From Alphaproteobacteria bacterium (lineage in GTDB: Bacteria > Pseudomonadota > Alphaproteobacteria > Caulobacterales > Aquidulcibacteraceae): 64,000 nucleotides of DNA. The stretch's first letter is position 1; each line of letters starts with the position of its first letter. Position numbers and translations under genes: made by a program. The DNA is taken from contig JAGWZH010000001.1 of NCBI GenBank assembly GCA_018971945.1, forward strand, positions 1 to 64,000. Direction: 5' to 3'. The notes below the pieces were generated by a model. It made no database searches. It was not told where the DNA came from and worked only from the letters and a program-made list of their open reading frames with translations. Below, one piece after another: positions 25,513 to 37,604 of this stretch.

Positions 25513-28154
25513 TCGACCAAAGCTTTGAGTCGATAAAGGAGGGCCAAAGCTTCCCGCGGCGTCAACGCATCGGGATCAGTCTCGGCGAGGAGCGCGTCGA
25601 GCGGGGAAGGCGCTGCCGATTGCGGCGCCGCCGCAGCGAACAACGGCATGGCTTCGCTGAGCTGAGGGCCCGCGCTTTTCCCTGCCTCCAATCGGGCGAG
25701 AAGCGCGCGCGCGCGCTCCACAACGCTTCGGGGCAGCCCTGCGAGCTTCGCCACCTGCACCCCATAGCTGCGGTCGGCGGCCCCCGTCGCCACCTCGTGC
25801 AGGAAAATCAGCTCGCCCTTGTACTCTTTCGCCCGCACATGGGCGTTCGCCGTCGCGGGCTTCTTGTCTGAAAGCGCTGTGAGCTCGTGGAAATGCGTCG
25901 CGAACACAGCGCGGCAGCGATTGGCGTCGTGCAGATGCTCCGCCGTGGCCCAGGCGATGGCGAGCCCATCAAACGTCGCCGTCCCTCGTCCGATCTCATC
26001 AAGGATGACCAGCGCCCGCGGCCCGGCCTGGTTCAAAATCGCCGCCGTCTCGACCATCTCGGTCATGAAGGTGGATCGGCCCCGCGCCAAATCGTCTGAC
26101 GCCCCCACCCGCGAAAACACCCGATCGCAGACGCCAAGCTTCAGCCGCCGGGCCGGCGCAAAGCTCCCCGCCTGCGCCAGGATCGCCAAAAGCGCCGTCT
26201 GCCGCAGATAGGTGCTTTTGCCCCCCATGTTCGGGCCCGTGACGATCAAGAGCCGTGGCCCCGCCCGGCCCTCTGCGTCCAGCCGGATGTCGTTGGGCGA
26301 AAACCCGCGCCCCTGCCGCCGCAGCGCCTCTTCCACAACAGGGTGCCGCGCGCCTTCCGCGATCAGGGCCCCGCCGGCGTCGATCTCCGGCCGGCAGGCC
26401 TGCGCATCCTCAGCCCATTCGGCCAAAGCCGCCGACAGATCAAGGATCGCCGCCCCGTCCGCCGCCGCCCGCAGCGGCGCCTCGAGCTCTGCCGCCCGCG
26501 CCGCGAACGCCTCAAACAGCGCCCGCTCCCGCGCCAGCGCCGCATCCCCCGCCCGGCTGATCCGGGAATCGAGATCGGCAAGCGCGGGCGTTGTGAATCG
26601 CACCGCGTTCGCCGTCGTCTGCCGATGGATGAACTGCTCGCTCAAAGGCGCCCGCATCAGGCTTTCCGCCTGCTTGGTCGTCGCTTCGATGTGATAGCCT
26701 AAAACATTGTTATGCTTGATCTTCAGCGGCTGGCCTGTCTCGTCCTTGTAGGTCTGCTCCAGCCCCGCGATCACCTGCCGGGCGTCGGTCTTCAACGCCC
26801 GATGCTCATCCAGAGCCGCGTCATAGCCTGGGGCGATGAACCCCCCGTCCCGCGTCAAAAGCGGCAGAGCGTCCGACAGCGCCGCCGCCAGATCCTGACA
26901 TAGATGCGCGGGTTCCGGTCCCAGCCGACATGCCGCGGCGGCCTCCTGCAGCGCCGCCGGCGCCTCTGCGCCCACACAAACCGCGGCAGCCTCCCCCGAC
27001 ACGAGCCCCACCCGCAGGCTCGCCAGATCCCGCGGGCCCCCGCGCCCCAAAGCCAATCGCGTTAAAGCCCGGGCCACATCACCCGCGCCTTTCAACACCT
27101 CCCGCACCCGGTCGCGGGCGTCCCGCTCGGCGACAAACCACGCCACAGCGTCAAGACGCGCATTGATCTGGTCAGGATCGAGCAGCGGCGAAGCCAGCCG
27201 TTCCGCGAGCATCCGCCCGCCGGCCGCCGTCACGGTCCGGTCGATCGCACCAAGAAGCGAGCCTTTCCGTCCCCCGTCTGTCGCCCGCTCGATCTCAAGG
27301 CTAGCCCGCGTCACAGGGTCGATCGCCATCACCGACAGCGCCGCCTCTCGCCGCGGCGGCGCAAGCCGGGGCGCAGCCCCCGCCTGCGTCAGTTCGATGT
27401 AGTCGACCAAAAGCGCGATGGCCGAAAGCTCCACCGCGCTGAACCCGCCAAAGCTGTCGAGCGTCGCCACTTCAAAAAGCGCCGCCAGCCGCCGCGCGCC
27501 AAATTGCGGATCGGCTTTCACCAACGGCCGCACGGTGACCCGCGCTCCTGTCCCAGCAAATGCCGAGGTCAGATAAGGCCGCTGCGCATCCTCGTCGGTC
27601 GCCAGTATCTCCGCTGGCCGCAGGCCCGCCAACACGTCCGCGACTGCGGTCAGCGGCCCTTCCTGCACCGTGAAGGCGCCCGTGGAGATATCGGCGCTCG
27701 CTGTCGCCGCCCGATCCCCCGCCACCGCCACAGCAACCAGCCGATTTGAGGTTCGGGCGTCCAAAAGCGTCTCTTCCGTCAGCGTCCCCGGCGTGACGAC
27801 GCGCACCACCTCCCGCCGGACGATAGCCTTTGACCCGCGCTTTTTGGCCTCCGCCGGATCTTCGGTCTGTTCGCACACTGCGACCGAAAACCCTGCCCGG
27901 ATCAGGCGTTCAAGATAGCCCTCAGCCTGATGCCACGGCACCCCGGCCATCGGGATGGGATCACCGCCATGGCTGCCGCGCTGGGTCAGCGTGATCCCCA
28001 GCGCTGCCGCCGCCTGCACCGCGTCCTCGAAAAACAGCTCGTAGAAATCCCCCATCCGGAAGAACAGCAAAGCCTCCGGATGCTCCGCTTTCGCAGCCAG
28101 ATACTGCGCCATGAACGGCGTCAGGGTGGGGGAAGAGACGGCGGAATCAGCCAT
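25491..28154 (-). CDS. mutS: DNA mismatch repair ATPase MutS
   Basis: 887-residue mismatch-recognition protein. The N-terminus contains the mismatch-intercalating FYE in [14 protein letters not shown], with the family-typical [16 protein letters not shown] shortly after. The C-terminal ATPase has Walker [14 protein letters not shown], Walker [18 protein letters not shown] and [11 protein letters not shown], followed by a helix-turn-helix dimerisation tail. It acts with MutL in post-replicative repair. The start ATG at 28154 fits the family start. The tail overlaps a small convergent membrane-protein gene. Confidence 0.97.
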   Translation of the reverse strand: MADSAVSSPTLTPFMAQYLAAKAEHPEALLFFRMGDFYELFFEDAVQAAAALGITLTQRGSHGGDPIPMAGVPWHQAEGYLERLIRAGFSVAVCEQTEDPAEAKKRGSKAIVRREVVRVVTPGTLTEETLLDARTSNRLVAVAVAGDRAATASADISTGAFTVQEGPLTAVADVLAGLRPAEILATDEDAQRPYLTSAFAGTGARVTVRPLVKADPQFGARRLAALFEVATLDSFGGFSAVELSAIALLVDYIELTQAGAAPRLAPPRREAALSVMAIDPVTRASLEIERATDGGRKGSLLGAIDRTVTAAGGRMLAERLASPLLDPDQINARLDAVAWFVAERDARDRVREVLKGAGDVARALTRLALGRGGPRDLASLRVGLVSGEAAAVCVGAEAPAALQEAAAACRLGPEPAHLCQDLAAALSDALPLLTRDGGFIAPGYDAALDEHRALKTDARQVIAGLEQTYKDETGQPLKIKHNNVLGYHIEATTKQAESLMRAPLSEQFIHRQTTANAVRFTTPALADLDSRISRAGDAALARERALFEAFAARAAELEAPLRAAADGAAILDLSAALAEWAEDAQACRPEIDAGGALIAEGARHPVVEEALRRQGRGFSPNDIRLDAEGRAGPRLLIVTGPNMGGKSTYLRQTALLAILAQAGSFAPARRLKLGVCDRVFSRVGASDDLARGRSTFMTEMVETAAILNQAGPRALVILDEIGRGTATFDGLAIAWATAEHLHDANRCRAVFATHFHELTALSDKKPATANAHVRAKEYKGELIFLHEVATGAADRSYGVQVAKLAGLPRSVVERARALLARLEAGKSAGPQLSEAMPLFAAAAPQSAAPSPLDALLAETDPDALTPREALALLYRLKALVDQGAGAG

Positions 28155-28192
28155 AGTGCAGCTTTAGCCGCAAACGCTCCGCCCCGGCCAGC

Positions 28193-29108
28193 CTACTCCA
28201 TTAGGCAAAACGCGATCGGCAGACACAAACGCCGGCCCTCGGAAGGCGCGCGGTCCGTGAGCATCGGTCCAACTTGGAAGCCCTCAGTCGCCAGCGTCTT
28301 CGCAGCGATCCCGAGGCCGTGCCCAAGGGGCTCTTCCGACGCGACCTCGCATGCGGCCATCCGCCCCTGCGAAATGGTGCATAACACGGCGCTCTCCCTC
28401 ACCACGGCTTGCTCTAACGCAGCCGCAGGATAGGCGCGCCAGAACATGCCGGAACCAGGCCGACGCGTTATCTGCCCCTGCGAGAAATAAAGGATCTCGG
28501 CCCCTCCACCACCGCCATCAGACTCTCGTTCAAAGCATGGATCTCCTGCGTCGCCGCAACGCCCAGAAAGGCGGCATCCTCCAGGGCGAACGGCTCCAAC
28601 CCACAATAAAGCCCAGCATCAAGGGCGACCGCGGCGATCGCGCTGCTGTCCCCAGGGTTGCTTTGGCGATCCTCCCAGACGCCTTGCACAACGGCATAGC
28701 CATAGCCGCGCCGCACAAGGAAAATTCCCTGGACGCGCGGCAAAAGCGGCCCTTCCGGCAAAACCGCGGGCGGCGCAGGAGTCGGCCCGCGCAGCCACCG
28801 ACGGCTTAGCCAGACGTCGACCGCTTCATGGCAGGCTTCGGCCCGACGTGCATTCTCCGCCGCGTTGTCCGCCAAGAAAAGACCGACCCGCCCCGTTCCT
28901 CGTTCCGCCAGCGGGCCAAATTGCCCATGGCTGAGAGGGCGTTTTCAAGGGTAGGGTCGTTCACCCCCGCCAGGGTCTCCGGAGCGGTGGCAGGCGTGGC
29001 CACGGGCAGCTGGACCGAGCCAGACCCCCCGCGCAGCGTTTGTCCCGCCGCCATCGGCGCGGTGAGGAGCGCAGCAAAGCTGAAGACACCAGCCCAAAAC
29101 CGCTTCAT
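28193..29108 (-). pseudogene. Secreted protein gene broken by two frameshifts
   Basis: A continuous protein appears only if reading changes frame twice. It opens at ATG 29108 with a clear signal peptide (MKRFWAGVFSFAALLTAP), continues to ...ERGGSVF near 28880, resumes one base back as LADNAAENARRAEACHEAVD... to ...ALNESLMAVVEG near 28505, and resumes one base back again as ILYFSQGQITRR... to the TAG at 28193. Both shifts sit at homopolymers (TTTT, GGGG) and both equal one missing base; restoring them gives about 305 residues. The product is a predicted periplasmic protein of unknown function, 38 bp upstream of mutS. Either a recent pseudogene or two assembly indels. Confidence 0.6.
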
Positions 29109-29205
29109 AAGCCGTCCCCCAAGGTCATCAGCGCATTGACGCAGACGCGCCCCCCTTTACGCTGACGCGACGCGCAAGAGACTAGGTTGAAAGCGGCAGG
29201 GCTCC

Positions 29206-31494
<2,289 letters not shown>

Positions 31495-31848
31495 CTTCCA
31501 TCGCCGCGCGGCAGGGTTTCATCAAGCCCCCTGCCGACCTGGCATCGCTGAACGCCTCCCCATCTTCCTGAGTGCGCAACGCATTGAGACGCTGCGCGCA
31601 AGGGGGATGAGGCCGAAAGCCTTGTTGGCTAATCTGGCGATGAGGTTATCGGGGGAGCGTTCTTTGAATAACGCCCCTGGCGTCGCCCTGCTCCGGGGGG
31701 CCTCGAAGATCCCGGCGGCTTGACCCCAATCGGCAGCGCCAATGGTCCGCCTAAGCCGCCGTCGCATTCGGCATCAGCCAAGAAGCCGATGGTTTCGCAA
31801 AAGGTCGCGCGCCTGGCCAAGCGCGAGCGTAAAGGCGCCCGCGCGACA

Positions 31849-32040
31849 TTCCGGGTGGCGGTGCTGGTCGGGCCGCGCCAATACGGCAAAGAGACCTTGG
31901 CGCAGTTGTTCGAAAAGGGGCGGGCCATTCCTGTCGCTCGACGACTCTGCGACACGCGCCGCAGCTCGTTCCGGTCTTTGGACGGATTGATTTCGATGGC
32001 CTGCCCGGTGGCGATCTTTGGGACTTTGCTCACCACCTCA
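31849..32040 (+). pseudogene. Remnant of AAA/DUF4143-type ATPase
   Basis: Fragments match the N-terminal part of the AAA_14/DUF4143 ATPase family as I know it. In one frame, 31849-31920 reads FRVAVLVGPRQYGKETLAQL, a P-loop in which the usual GKTT has become GKET. In the next frame, 31919-31975 reads GGPFLSLDDSATRAAARSG, the next conserved block. The original frame then resumes as DGLISMACPVAI. At least two frameshifts and the loss of the rest of the ~400-residue protein make it a pseudogene, possibly the residue of a mobile or toxin-antitoxin-like locus. Confidence 0.5.
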
Positions 32041-32111
32041 AGACAAGCCCAGCGCCGCGCTCTGCGTCGCCGCCCAAGACCTCCTGATCTCCGAAAGCGG
32101 GACGCTTTCCC

Positions 32112-32225
32112 CTCAGGACCTCGCTTCCCCCTCAGGGCCTCGCTTCCCCCTCAGGGCCTCGCTTCCCCCTCAGGGCCTCGCTTCCCCCTCAGGGCCTCGC
32201 TTCCCCCTCAGGGCCTCGCTTCAAC
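32112..32225. repeat. 19-bp tandem repeat, 6 units
   Basis: Six head-to-tail units of CTCAGGGCCTCGCTTCCCC begin at 32112, 32131, 32150, 32169, 32188 and 32207. Inner copies are identical; the first has one substitution (GGACC) and the last diverges in its final bases. Near-perfect identity indicates recent expansion or homogenisation, so copy number may vary among strains. Confidence 0.95.
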
Positions 32226-32453
32226 GTCAGACGAAGTCGGCCGCCATTTCCGAAACCCGACGACCCAGAGGCGCCGCCGCTATGGACAGCCCGCCACCTG
32301 CCGGGCTCCATGGCGATGGTCCGACCACGATGAAGAGGCGTCCTGGCGCGGTCGCTGAATCGATGTCCATGTTTGCGCAGCGAACAGACCGACCAACCCG
32401 GCAGCCCCCTTTATCAAGAAGGAGACTAATCGTTCAGCAAGAAACTCTGACGA

Positions 32454-34220
32454 TCACGCCCCCGGTGAAGGCGTCGCCGCGGCAGATTGAGTTTTCGCTT
32501 TCTCCTGGCTCTGCCGGCGCCATTCCACGAGGGCGAGCGCCACCGCCGCCACCCCGATCCAGGCGGCGAAAATAAAGACGTCGGTGAAACGGTCGGCCTG
32601 CGCCTCCAGGCCCTGGTCCTTGGCCCGATCGACATAGGCCCCGATCTGGGGCCGGAAGATCACACCGATCAGCATCGCAAGGGACGCCAGAAGAGCGTAC
32701 TGCACCGCGGCGTAGTCGCGGTTCACGATGGAGGACAGCCAGGCGATGTGCACCGCGCTGGCGAACCCGCCGGCCAGGTTCTCCATGGTGATCACCGCGG
32801 TGAGTTGGGTGAGCCGATCATTCACGCTCACGCCGTCAAAGATCGTCGCTCCTGTCGCTTGGACGCTGCCCACAAAACCGTCAAGCAGCCACGAGAGCAC
32901 GGGGCCAATACCGGTGACGGCCAAAAAATTGGCGGTCCAAAGGGCGCCCATAGCCAAGTCTGCGTAGAGCAGATTGGTCAGGGACGCGAGCACCGCTCCC
33001 ACGATCAAGGCCGGCATGCGGCCGATCATGGCGATCGCTATTCCGCCGAGCGCGATGCCCGCCAAAGTGGCGAACACGCCGACCATTTTCGAGGCGACCG
33101 CCACATCCGAGTTGGAATGCTGCAGGATCGACAGATAAAATGGATTGGCGAAGCTCCCCCAGATCGAATCGGCGATCCGATAGGTCATCGCCAAAAGAAG
33201 GATTGGGATCGCCCAGAGCCAATAGCGCCGCACGACGTCCGCTAGCGGCGCCAGCACGCGTTGGAACAGCACGTCCGTCAACCGATGGGCGCCTGCCTGG
33301 GCGTCCATCACACCTGGCTTTCGGACCAGCCAAAAACTTAGCGCCAGAGGCAGACCGATCGTCGCCATAAGAATCCAAGGCACGGCCGCGTCGCGGAACT
33401 CCGCTGCGGAGACCTCCTGATCCCAGAGCGTATAGAACATGAAGCCTAAAAGAGCAGCGCCCGAAAGCGCCCAACCAATCGCGACAGGGGTCACTGCAGC
33501 GCGCCGGATCCGTGCGGTTTCCGCATCCGCCTGAGGGGACGCCGAAGGCGCCGGCGGAACGGTCTTCGGCCGCAAGAGCGGCTCGGGCGCCGCGAACGAC
33601 GCGGCGACGCACAGGCCCATGAGCGCAGCCATGGCCAAAAAGATCGGCGGCCAGCCGGCGGCCGCATCGGAAGCCGTCGCCCACAGATCCGCCAGCAGCA
33701 ACGCCACCGCGCCCGCCATGATCGCCGCCAGGCGGTAGCCGAACTGATAGCGCAGGGAAATCTGGTCGATCCCGACGCGTTCGTTGGCGGACTCGATCCT
33801 CCAGGCGTCGATCACGATATCCTGACTGGCGGAGGCGAACGCGGCCGCCACCGCGAAAGCAGCGAACAGCAGAATGGAGTCGCGGGGGTCGATGAAAGAC
33901 ATGGCGAACAAGCAGCCCGCGATCACGATCTGGCAGAGCGCCATCCAGCCCCGTCGCCGCCCGACAGAATTGAGCCCTGGCGGCGCCAGCCAGTCAAACA
34001 TCGGCGCCCAAAGAAACTTGAACGCGTAAAACAGTCCGATCCAGCTCAAGGCGCCGATCGTGCCAAACCCTACCCCGGCGTTTGTGAGCCACACCCCTAC
34101 CGAGCCCACCAGGAGCGAGAACGGCAAGCCCGCGGCGAAACCGAGCGCCAAGCTGAGCGGCAAGATCCTTCGGTCTCTGGCCGCGGAGACGGCTCCCATC
34201 GTCGTCGCCTGTTCGCTCAT
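32454..34220 (-). CDS. AmpG-like MFS permease
   Basis: 588-residue inner-membrane transporter of the major facilitator superfamily, with about 14 hydrophobic segments. LGFAAGLPFSLLVGSVGVWLT, LSWIGLFYAFKFLWAPMFDW and ASQDIVIDAWRIE are characteristic of AmpG, which imports anhydromuropeptides for cell-wall recycling. It is longer than enterobacterial AmpG (about 490). The start ATG at 34220 has GGGAGGA upstream; the frame opens six codons earlier. Substrate assignment within the AmpG-like group is not certain. It lies downstream of the hybrid kinase gene on the same strand. Confidence 0.85.
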   Translation of the reverse strand: MSEQATTMGAVSAARDRRILPLSLALGFAAGLPFSLLVGSVGVWLTNAGVGFGTIGALSWIGLFYAFKFLWAPMFDWLAPPGLNSVGRRRGWMALCQIVIAGCLFAMSFIDPRDSILLFAAFAVAAAFASASQDIVIDAWRIESANERVGIDQISLRYQFGYRLAAIMAGAVALLLADLWATASDAAAGWPPIFLAMAALMGLCVAASFAAPEPLLRPKTVPPAPSASPQADAETARIRRAAVTPVAIGWALSGAALLGFMFYTLWDQEVSAAEFRDAAVPWILMATIGLPLALSFWLVRKPGVMDAQAGAHRLTDVLFQRVLAPLADVVRRYWLWAIPILLLAMTYRIADSIWGSFANPFYLSILQHSNSDVAVASKMVGVFATLAGIALGGIAIAMIGRMPALIVGAVLASLTNLLYADLAMGALWTANFLAVTGIGPVLSWLLDGFVGSVQATGATIFDGVSVNDRLTQLTAVITMENLAGGFASAVHIAWLSSIVNRDYAAVQYALLASLAMLIGVIFRPQIGAYVDRAKDQGLEAQADRFTDVFIFAAWIGVAAVALALVEWRRQSQEKAKTQSAAATPSPGA

Positions 34221-34297
34221 GCCGCGCTTTCCTCCCAAGGATGGCCGGGTGGGTCAGTTAGGCGGTGTTTGCGCCCCGCAGCAAGTCGCACGCCTGC

Positions 34298-34345
34298 GCG
34301 CGCGTCTGGGCGCGCGAGTGGGCGCGCGTCTGGGCGCGCGTCTGG
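34298..34345. repeat. 12-bp tandem repeat, 4 units
   Basis: Four units of GCGCGCGTCTGG begin at 34298, 34310, 34322 and 34334; the second reads GCGCGCGAGTGG. It sits in the 148-bp gap between the hybrid kinase stop and the AmpG-like gene start. Confidence 0.85.
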
Positions 34346-34368
34346 GCGAGCCAAACGCGGCCCCGCCT

Positions 34369-36204
34369 TCAGCCCGCCAATCGGTTTTGACTGAGATAGC
34401 GGCCCGCCAGCGCCTCGAGCGCCGCTGGCGAGATCGGCTTGGTCACAAAATCATTCATGCCCGAAGCCAACGCGGCGGCCCGGTCCTCTGGACTCGCCTC
34501 TGCGGTGAGCGCGATCAGGGTCGCTGCAGCGCCTTCCGGCCCCGAGGCCCGGATCCGGCGCGCCGCGCCCAACCCGTCCAGTCGCGGCATCCTGAGATCG
34601 AGCAATACAAGATCAAAGCTTGGCTGCGCCCGAAACGCCGCCACCGCCTCCTCGCCGTCCGCCGCCAGCGTGACCTGCGCCCCGGCCCTGCCAAGGACGG
34701 TTCGCGCCAAGAGCGCGTTCACAGGATTGTCCTCGGCCACCAGCACGCTCAGCCCTTGCAAACTGTGCGGGCTCAGCCGGTCGTCCTGGGCCGCGCTCCC
34801 CCCTCCCGAGGGCGACGCGACGAGCCCTTGCGCAGCCAAGATCTGTTCGAGCAGCGACCGCCGTCGCAGCGGCTTGATCAGGTAGCGCTCAATGCCGAGC
34901 CGCCGATAATGGTCGATGAGCCCCCGGTCGCCTGGCGCGATCATCAAGATCAGGGGAGGCGCTGCGGCCGCGAACGCCTCGATCGCGGCGTTGGACAAAC
35001 CCGAAAGAAGCGCGTTGTCGACCAGGGCCACGTCGAGCGCGCTTCGCGTGAGGGGCAAATCAGAAAAAAGCAAGGGCTTCGCCTGGATCGCCCGCAAAAG
35101 GCTGGCCGCCCCCTCCCGGAGCACCGCCTCCCGGGAGACCACCCCGACCCGCGCCCCCGTTGCTTCCGCGCTTCTCTCCACAGCGTCTGCGCCGAGGGCG
35201 TTCGGCCGAGCCTCCGGCAAAGGCAAATCCACCCAAAACATCGCGCCCGCCCCAGGCTGACTTTGCAGGCCGACCCGCCCGCGCATGGCTGTAGCCAAGC
35301 GTCGCACGATCGCGAGCCCAAGGCCCGCGCCTCCGAAGCGCCGGGCGATGCTGGCGTCGGCCTGGGCGAACTCCTCAAAAATACGCTCCTGATGATCGAG
35401 GGGAATGCCGGGACCAGTGTCCTTGACTGTGAACCTGAGCGCGCCGTCCGCCCGCCGGCTTGCTTGCAGCGTCACCCCGCCTTGCTCTGTGAATTTGATG
35501 GCGTTGCCGGCCAGGTTGAACAGGATTTGCCTGATGCGCCCATCGTCGCCGCTGACCGGCCCGAGAGCGCCTGGTCCTGGCGCGGCGATGATCTCTAAGC
35601 CCTTCTCCTGCGCCCGGGGCGCCAAAAGCTCCGCTACGCTTTGGATGAGATCTTCCGGAGAAAACACGACCGTCTCAAGACTGAGCCGCCCGGTCTCCAA
35701 CCGCGAATAATCAAGAATGTCTGTGATGAGCTCCAAGAGGTGCTCCCCAGACTGCCTTATGGCGCGCAGATAATCCGTTTCGGCGGGTTCAAGATCGGCC
35801 CGTCCCAAAAGTTCCGCCAACCCCAGAATGCCGTTGAGCGGGGTCCGCAATTCATGGGTCAGGGTTGCGAACAAAAGCGTCTTGGCCCGCGCGGCGTCTT
35901 CCGCGGCGGCGATACGCTCGCTGACGTCACGGGCGATCAGCAGGCTGCCGCCGGCCGCGAGCTGCTGCTGGGTCCACTCAAAGCGCCGTCCGTCGGGGGC
36001 CCCAGCCTCAAACCGGCGGAGCCCGTCTTTGAAAGGCGGCGGGGTCCACCGGCCCCAGACGGGCCGATCCGGGCCGACATGGTGGCGGAACGCAGCGCGA
36101 AACGCAGCGTTCGCCCAAACGAGACCCCCCCCAGCGTCCAGGGTCGCGATGGGATCGGGGGCGGATTCAAACCAGACCGGATCGGCAGAGACAGAGGTGC
36201 TCAT
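34369..36204 (-). CDS. Hybrid sensor histidine kinase
   Basis: 611-residue hybrid histidine kinase without transmembrane segments, so probably cytoplasmic. Residues 10-100 are PAS-like (FESAPDPIATLDAGGGLVWAN). The HisKA domain has the phosphorylated His117 in THELRTPLNG, and the ATPase has NLAGNAIKFT, DTGPGIP and GGAGLGLAI. A middle region (about 365-480) is a degenerate receiver lacking the phosphoacceptor Asp. The C-terminal receiver (481-611) is intact, with Asp536 in LVLLDLRMP and Lys589. The start ATG at 36204 has a weak ribosome site; the frame is open further upstream. No partner phosphotransferase is adjacent. Confidence 0.92.
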   Translation of the reverse strand: MSTSVSADPVWFESAPDPIATLDAGGGLVWANAAFRAAFRHHVGPDRPVWGRWTPPPFKDGLRRFEAGAPDGRRFEWTQQQLAAGGSLLIARDVSERIAAAEDAARAKTLLFATLTHELRTPLNGILGLAELLGRADLEPAETDYLRAIRQSGEHLLELITDILDYSRLETGRLSLETVVFSPEDLIQSVAELLAPRAQEKGLEIIAAPGPGALGPVSGDDGRIRQILFNLAGNAIKFTEQGGVTLQASRRADGALRFTVKDTGPGIPLDHQERIFEEFAQADASIARRFGGAGLGLAIVRRLATAMRGRVGLQSQPGAGAMFWVDLPLPEARPNALGADAVERSAEATGARVGVVSREAVLREGAASLLRAIQAKPLLFSDLPLTRSALDVALVDNALLSGLSNAAIEAFAAAAPPLILMIAPGDRGLIDHYRRLGIERYLIKPLRRRSLLEQILAAQGLVASPSGGGSAAQDDRLSPHSLQGLSVLVAEDNPVNALLARTVLGRAGAQVTLAADGEEAVAAFRAQPSFDLVLLDLRMPRLDGLGAARRIRASGPEGAAATLIALTAEASPEDRAAALASGMNDFVTKPISPAALEALAGRYLSQNRLAG

Positions 36205-36616
36205 CGCTGAACAGAGGGCGCAGCTCGCGTTAATTTCCAGTGCCTTTGAAAGGGCGCCGACGCCATCGCAAGAGCGGCCGGCGACGTCTTGATCGCCTTG
36301 GCGAAAAGCGGCGGTCAGCCAAGGCCGACCGGACGCGGCGCCGCAGCAGGCCCAAAGCAAGCCCAGCATGGGCCGAGCGCAGGCCCCGCACACTTATCCA
36401 CAGGGCGGCCCGAGCTCGAACAGAGGAAGAACAAAGGAAAGACGAGAAGCAAACAAAACCCTGGGCGATCCCATCCCTCCCCGCGGCGTGGAAGGGGCTG
36501 ACAGGCTTGGTGTGGCGAGCGACCTTGAAAGGATGCCCCAGCGTTCAAACGCCGGGACCCCATAGAACGCCTCGCGGCGGCGCTCCGAATTCCTGCGATG
36601 GGTGCAAGCCCTGGAT
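36205..36616. other. Intergenic region upstream of hybrid kinase
   Basis: 412 bp with no gene I can support. It contains a consensus DnaA-box nonamer (36394-36402) and immediately after it a purine-rich, comparatively AT-rich stretch (about 36419-36462) unlike the surrounding DNA. Short frames on both strands have no recognisable similarity. A structured RNA cannot be excluded in 36480-36610, but I recognise none. Confidence 0.5.
36394..36402 (+). other. DnaA-box consensus nonamer
   Basis: TTATCCACA matches the high-affinity DnaA box exactly. It is single, with no second box or dnaA gene nearby, so it is not an origin; it could be a titration or regulatory site or chance. Confidence 0.3.
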
Positions 36617-37387
36617 TTAGGAGCCTGAGAGGTCGATTGGCGCTCCCGACGGCCCTGCGGTCGGCCCGAGCAGGGAGGCCGGCGGGGGAGGCTCCACCGT
36701 GAGCGGCGACCTGCGTTCTGCGCCGGCCCATTCTCCAGTCCATGCTGCGGCATTTGCCTGGAGCGGCGCCTCAGCCTGAGCCGACGGAACCGCCGGCCCG
36801 ATCCGCTCGCGCGGCGCTCTTGTTTGCATATAAGACACCACCCGTCGCACGCCGGGAGTGACGCTGGCGATTTCCGCCGCCCTTTGGATTTCCGCTTCGT
36901 CCCGCGCGAGGCCCATAAGATAGACGACGCCGCGGCTCGTCTCGATATTCACATTGACCGCCCGCACGTCGGAGGAAGCGATGAGCCGGCTCCGCACCTG
37001 CAGGGTGACCGCTTCATCGAGACTGGTGCGCCAGAGGCCTGTTGCGCCTCCCACCTCGATTTCATTGGCGACCGCTTGGATCTGCTCCACGCTCCAAGCG
37101 ATCCGCTCGGCGTCAATACGATGGTCCAGGCTTGGCGCCGTCCCCGACAGCAGTAAACGCCCGTCGACGATTTCGATGCCGACGTCTGAGAACCCGCGCG
37201 GGTCCAGCGCCATCAGCCGCGCCCGCAACTGGGTGGCCGCCGCGCCATCGTCAAGCGCGGCCCCCAGGCTGCGCTCTTGCGCCACGATCGCGCCCACGCC
37301 CGCCGCAGCGCCCACGGCGGCGGTGACGCAGCCGCCGACGCTGGCTGCGGCGCCGGCCGCCATCGCCATCAGAACTGCGCGACGCAT
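36617..37387 (-). CDS. BON-domain lipoprotein (DolP/OsmY-like)
   Basis: 256-residue predicted outer-membrane lipoprotein. Signal peptide MRRAVLMAMAAGAAASVGGC ends in a lipobox Cys at residue 20. Two BON domains follow (about residues 47-115 and 125-195), each with the family-typical pattern of RLMALDPRGFSDVGIEIVDG and VNVNIETSRGVVYLMGLA. The C-terminal 60 residues are Pro/Ala-rich. Proteins of this type (YraP/DolP) support outer-membrane integrity. Proximity to rsmI (YraL) and lppC (YraM) mirrors the enterobacterial yraL-yraM-yraP neighbourhood. The start ATG at 37387 has AGGAGCGG upstream. Confidence 0.88.
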   Translation of the reverse strand: MRRAVLMAMAAGAAASVGGCVTAAVGAAAGVGAIVAQERSLGAALDDGAAATQLRARLMALDPRGFSDVGIEIVDGRLLLSGTAPSLDHRIDAERIAWSVEQIQAVANEIEVGGATGLWRTSLDEAVTLQVRSRLIASSDVRAVNVNIETSRGVVYLMGLARDEAEIQRAAEIASVTPGVRRVVSYMQTRAPRERIGPAVPSAQAEAPLQANAAAWTGEWAGAERRSPLTVEPPPPASLLGPTAGPSGAPIDLSGS

Positions 37388-37604
37388 GCTCCGCTCCTGT
37401 CCAAAAAATTCAACGCTCGCTATCAAGCATAGGAGGGTTAGAAGCCCCTTAACCGCCCGCGCTGTTCTGCCCTTTCAGGCGGTCGCTTTGCGGAGTCGGA
37501 TGTCGTCAGGACTTGGGTCGGACAAGGGTCTTGAAGGACCCAGCGCCGTGGCGATCCCCTCTAGGCAGGCCGTCGTCTTGTGGCTTGGGCCGTCCGTTTC
37601 GCGC

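Larger units (their letters stand above)
31495..32453. other. Decayed intergenic stretch after maeB
   Basis: 959 bp without an intact gene. It contains the remnant of an ATPase gene (31849-32040), a hairpin GAAAGCG-GGA-CGCTTTC at 32093-32109 and a six-unit 19-bp tandem repeat (32112-32225). Open frames of 185-212 codons exist across the repeat, but only because the 19-bp period rotates through all frames without stops; their translation is low complexity. Confidence 0.65.

Noticed and set aside
31720-32575. Two overlapping plus-strand frames of 185-212 codons across the 19-bp repeat
   Set aside because: The repeat creates stop-free frames in all phases; translated repeats differ between frames and lack conservation.
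36480-36610. Structured RNA (4.5S, 6S or RNase P-like)
   Set aside because: None of the conserved elements of these RNAs could be identified by eye.
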